Part shown: positions 62,163-64,000 of the stretch, one piece after another
Numbering within the stretch: position 1 is the first letter of the stretch
Layout of the letters: each line of letters opens with the position of its first letter
Assembly: GCF_015319355.1 (NCBI RefSeq)
Contig: NZ_JADILU010000002.1
Span: 372,001 to 436,000 of the forward strand
DNA length: 64,000 nucleotides
Direction: 5' to 3'
Source: Psychroserpens luteus
GTDB lineage: Bacteria; Bacteroidota; Bacteroidia; Flavobacteriales; Flavobacteriaceae
The notes under the pieces: model-generated
The model's input: the letters and a program-made list of their open reading frames with translations, nothing else
The model's database searches: none
Told to the model about the DNA's origin: nothing
Program-made: the position numbers and the translations under genes

Positions 62163-63386
62163 TTGAAGACAAGTAACAAACTTAAAATCTTTAACGACCC
62201 AATTTACGGATTTATTACTATTCCTAATTCGGATATTTTTGATTTAATTGAACATAAATATTTCCAAAGACTAAGACGAATCTCTCAAATGGGATTATCT
62301 TACTTGGTATATCCTGGAGCAAACCATACACGATTTCATCATGCAATAGGTTGCATGTATTTAATGCAAAAAGCGGTGAATGTACTTTGTTTTAAGGGTG
62401 TTGAAATTTCTGAAGAAGAAGAAAGAGCACTTTATATTGCCATTTTGTTGCACGATATTGGTCATGGACCATTTTCTCATGCAATGGAGCATAGCATTGT
62501 AAATGGAATTTCTCATGAAGAAATCTCTATGCGTTTTATGCAAAAGCTCAATGAAGAATTTAACGGAAGTTTAACGCTAGCCATCCAAATTTTTGAAGGT
62601 AAATATGATAGACCGTTTTTATGTGAGCTTATTTCTAGTCAGTTTGATATGGATAGAGCAGATTATCTCAAACGCGATAGCTTTTATACAGGTGTTGCCG
62701 AAGGAAATGTAAATAGCGAACGTTTAATCACCATGCTCAATGTTGTAGATGATCGTTTGGTTGTTGAAGAGAAGGGAATTTATAGTGTTGAAAAATTTTT
62801 AGTAGCCAGACGTTTTATGTACTGGCAGGTCTATCTTCATAAAACAGGTTTGGTGGCTGAGCAATTATTGACACGTGTTTTGAAACGAGCTAAAGAATTG
62901 ACAATTCAAGGTGTTGAGTTAAGAGCAAGTGATGCGTTATCTTTTTTTCTTCGGAATGAAATCACAAGCAAAAATTTTGATGATGACACATTAGAAATTT
63001 TTTCTAGATTAGATGATACTGATATTGTATCTGCAATGAAAGATTGGCAATACCATGATGATTTTGTTTTAAAAAATCTGTGCAGCATGATTATTAATAG
63101 AGATTTATTAAAGGTCAAGATTAAAAATAAACCTATTAAACGATCAACTTTAGATAAGCATATATCAAAACTTGTTGCTAAATATCATATTTCTAAAAAA
63201 GATGCTGAATACTTCGTTTTTAGTAATGAGATTTCAAATTTGGCATATCAATCTAAAACTCAAAAAATAAAAATATTGCAAAAATCTGGTAAAGTGGTTG
63301 ATATTACAAAAGCATCAGATCAATTTAATATCAAAGCGTTGTCTAAGGCGGTAACTAAATATTATATCTGTTATCCGAAGGAATAA
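62163..63386 (+). CDS. HD-superfamily (dNTPase-like) phosphohydrolase
   Basis: A 407-residue protein. The HD motif residues are clear: RFHHAIG, ILLHDIGHGPFSHAMEH, and the later QFDMDRADYLKRD of the dGTPase/SAMHD1-like branch. It probably hydrolyses nucleotides or a related phosphate ester. The start is TTG: the conserved NKLKIFNDPIYGFI begins only four residues later, an in-frame stop lies upstream, and no ATG precedes it. Divergent from porX across 58 bp. The C-terminal 120 residues are basic and less conserved. Confidence 0.82.
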   Translation: MKTSNKLKIFNDPIYGFITIPNSDIFDLIEHKYFQRLRRISQMGLSYLVYPGANHTRFHHAIGCMYLMQKAVNVLCFKGVEISEEEERALYIAILLHDIGHGPFSHAMEHSIVNGISHEEISMRFMQKLNEEFNGSLTLAIQIFEGKYDRPFLCELISSQFDMDRADYLKRDSFYTGVAEGNVNSERLITMLNVVDDRLVVEEKGIYSVEKFLVARRFMYWQVYLHKTGLVAEQLLTRVLKRAKELTIQGVELRASDALSFFLRNEITSKNFDDDTLEIFSRLDDTDIVSAMKDWQYHDDFVLKNLCSMIINRDLLKVKIKNKPIKRSTLDKHISKLVAKYHISKKDAEYFVFSNEISNLAYQSKTQKIKILQKSGKVVDITKASDQFNIKALSKAVTKYYICYPKE

Positions 63387-63564
63387 TATCCAGTCGGAGT
63401 CACGGTTTTTAGTTTGCAATGTCTTGAAGTTTAAAATTCCCGAAGGTATGAAAAACTAATGTATGCAATAGATTGTTCTCTGTTTTGGTCTATATTTTAA
63501 ATGAGTAAAATTGACAACCTACCTTTTAAACACAAACAACAGTAAATAATTTCTACATTTTTCC

Positions 63565-63572
63565 TATTTTTG
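63565..63572 (+). promoter_or_regulatory. Candidate -7 box directly upstream of lpxD
   Basis: TATTTTTG matches TAnnTTTG and ends only 5 bp before the ATG at 63578, which would give an almost leaderless mRNA. No good -33 TTG is seen, so the call is tentative. Confidence 0.35.
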
Positions 63573-63577
63573 CGAGA

Positions 63578-64000
63578 ATGAACTTTACAGCACAACAAAT
63601 AGCTGGAATTTTAGAAGGTGATATCGTAGGTAATCCTGAGGTAGAAGTTTCTAAACTTTCAAAAATTGAAGAAGGTATAGAAGGCTCTTTAACCTTTTTA
63701 GCAAACCCTAAGTATAATTCATACATATATTCTACTAAAGCATCAATTACAATAGTTAATAAAACATTTGAACCAGAATATGATATTTCAACAACCCTTA
63801 TAAAGGTGGATGATGCGTATCAATCATTTTCAAAACTTTTAGAATATTACAACCAAGTGAAGATGAATAAAAATGGTATTGAACAACCGTCGTTTATTTC
63901 TGAAACTGTTAAATTAGGAAATGATATTTATATAGGCGCTTTTAGCTATGTTGGTGAAAATGTGACTTTAGGTAACAATGTGAAAGTGTATCCAAATAGT
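63578..64000 (+). CDS. lpxD: UDP-3-O-acylglucosamine N-acyltransferase, partial (3' end outside window)
   Basis: The ATG at 63578 opens 141 codons to the window edge. It begins MNFTAQQIAGILEGDIVGNP; KLSKIEEGIEGSLTFLANPK is the uridine-binding N-terminal domain of LpxD; the visible end (LGNDIYIGAFSYVGENVTLG) starts the hexapeptide-repeat left-handed beta helix. LpxD adds the N-linked hydroxyacyl chain in lipid A synthesis. The catalytic His region lies beyond the window. The 191 bp between the HD gene and this start hold nothing recognisable except the -7 box. Confidence 0.9.
   Translation, partial: MNFTAQQIAGILEGDIVGNPEVEVSKLSKIEEGIEGSLTFLANPKYNSYIYSTKASITIVNKTFEPEYDISTTLIKVDDAYQSFSKLLEYYNQVKMNKNGIEQPSFISETVKLGNDIYIGAFSYVGENVTLGNNVKVYPNS

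Noticed and set aside
1-64000. tRNA, rRNA, insertion sequences, integrases, prophage genes, CRISPR-Cas
   Set aside because: I looked for these on both strands and saw none; short ncRNAs could still be missed without a computed search.

Overview
The window reads as chromosome of a low-GC, probably marine, member of the Flavobacteriaceae (Bacteroidota). Four things point there: a type IX secretion system (T9SS) cargo protein with a C-terminal sorting domain and a PorX-type regulator; Bacteroidota-style -7 boxes (TAnnTTTG) in front of several genes; a lysine-rich cold-shock-domain protein; and Wza/Wzc-type exopolysaccharide (EPS) export genes of flavobacterial type. The species cannot be named from sequence alone.

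Layout. 0-4.3 kb (minus strand): a TetR regulator, a fused ABC transporter, a membrane-fusion protein and a partial TolC, i.e. an export operon with a candidate operator at its head. 4.4-11.3 kb: mostly housekeeping genes (cold-shock protein, RluE-like pseudouridine synthase, topoisomerase III, a lipoprotein, aroB, proline dehydrogenase) plus a pair of small palindromic repeats. 11.3-50.9 kb: about 40 kb transcribed entirely on the minus strand. Its two outer parts are an EPS locus: Wzc, Wza, an NDP-sugar dehydratase and an aminotransferase at the left; glycosyltransferases, two asparagine-synthase-like proteins, a PglC-like initiating transferase, an ATP-grasp enzyme, a Wzy polymerase and a MurJ/Wzx-type flippase at the right. 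Between them (17.8-32.5 kb) lies a compact natural-product cluster: Sfp-type phosphopantetheinyl transferase, a C-A-PCP-TE NRPS, a 2208-residue A-PCP-KS-AT-ACP-aminotransferase hybrid, a methyltransferase, a CPBP-fold membrane protein lacking the usual catalytic residues, and a JmjC/cupin oxygenase. 51.2-57.2 kb (plus strand): a 2006-residue secreted beta-helix (pectate-lyase-like) protein with about 20 repeats and a T9SS tail. 57.4-64 kb: small membrane proteins, alanine dehydrogenase, tsaE, porX, an HD phosphohydrolase and the start of lpxD.

How the genes work together. The sugar-nucleotide enzymes, PglC-like transferase, glycosyltransferases, flippase, polymerase and Wza/Wzc form a nearly complete Wzx/Wzy-dependent polysaccharide pathway. 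The NRPS-PKS proteins are collinear enough to suggest a very small product: a starter amino acid, one malonyl extension whose beta-keto group is transaminated, a second amino acid, then thioesterase release, with methylation and oxygenation as possible tailoring. The big beta-helix protein would leave by the T9SS, of which PorX is the known regulator family.

The most unusual DNA-level signal is a 9-mer, CTTCGGAAA, which I count 27 times on the two strands (hand expectation below one). It occurs in different reading frames and in intergenic positions, including an inverted pair just after a stop codon, like the DNA-uptake sequences of Neisseria and Pasteurellaceae. It is scarce in parts of the EPS locus. 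All counts and alignments here were done by eye.
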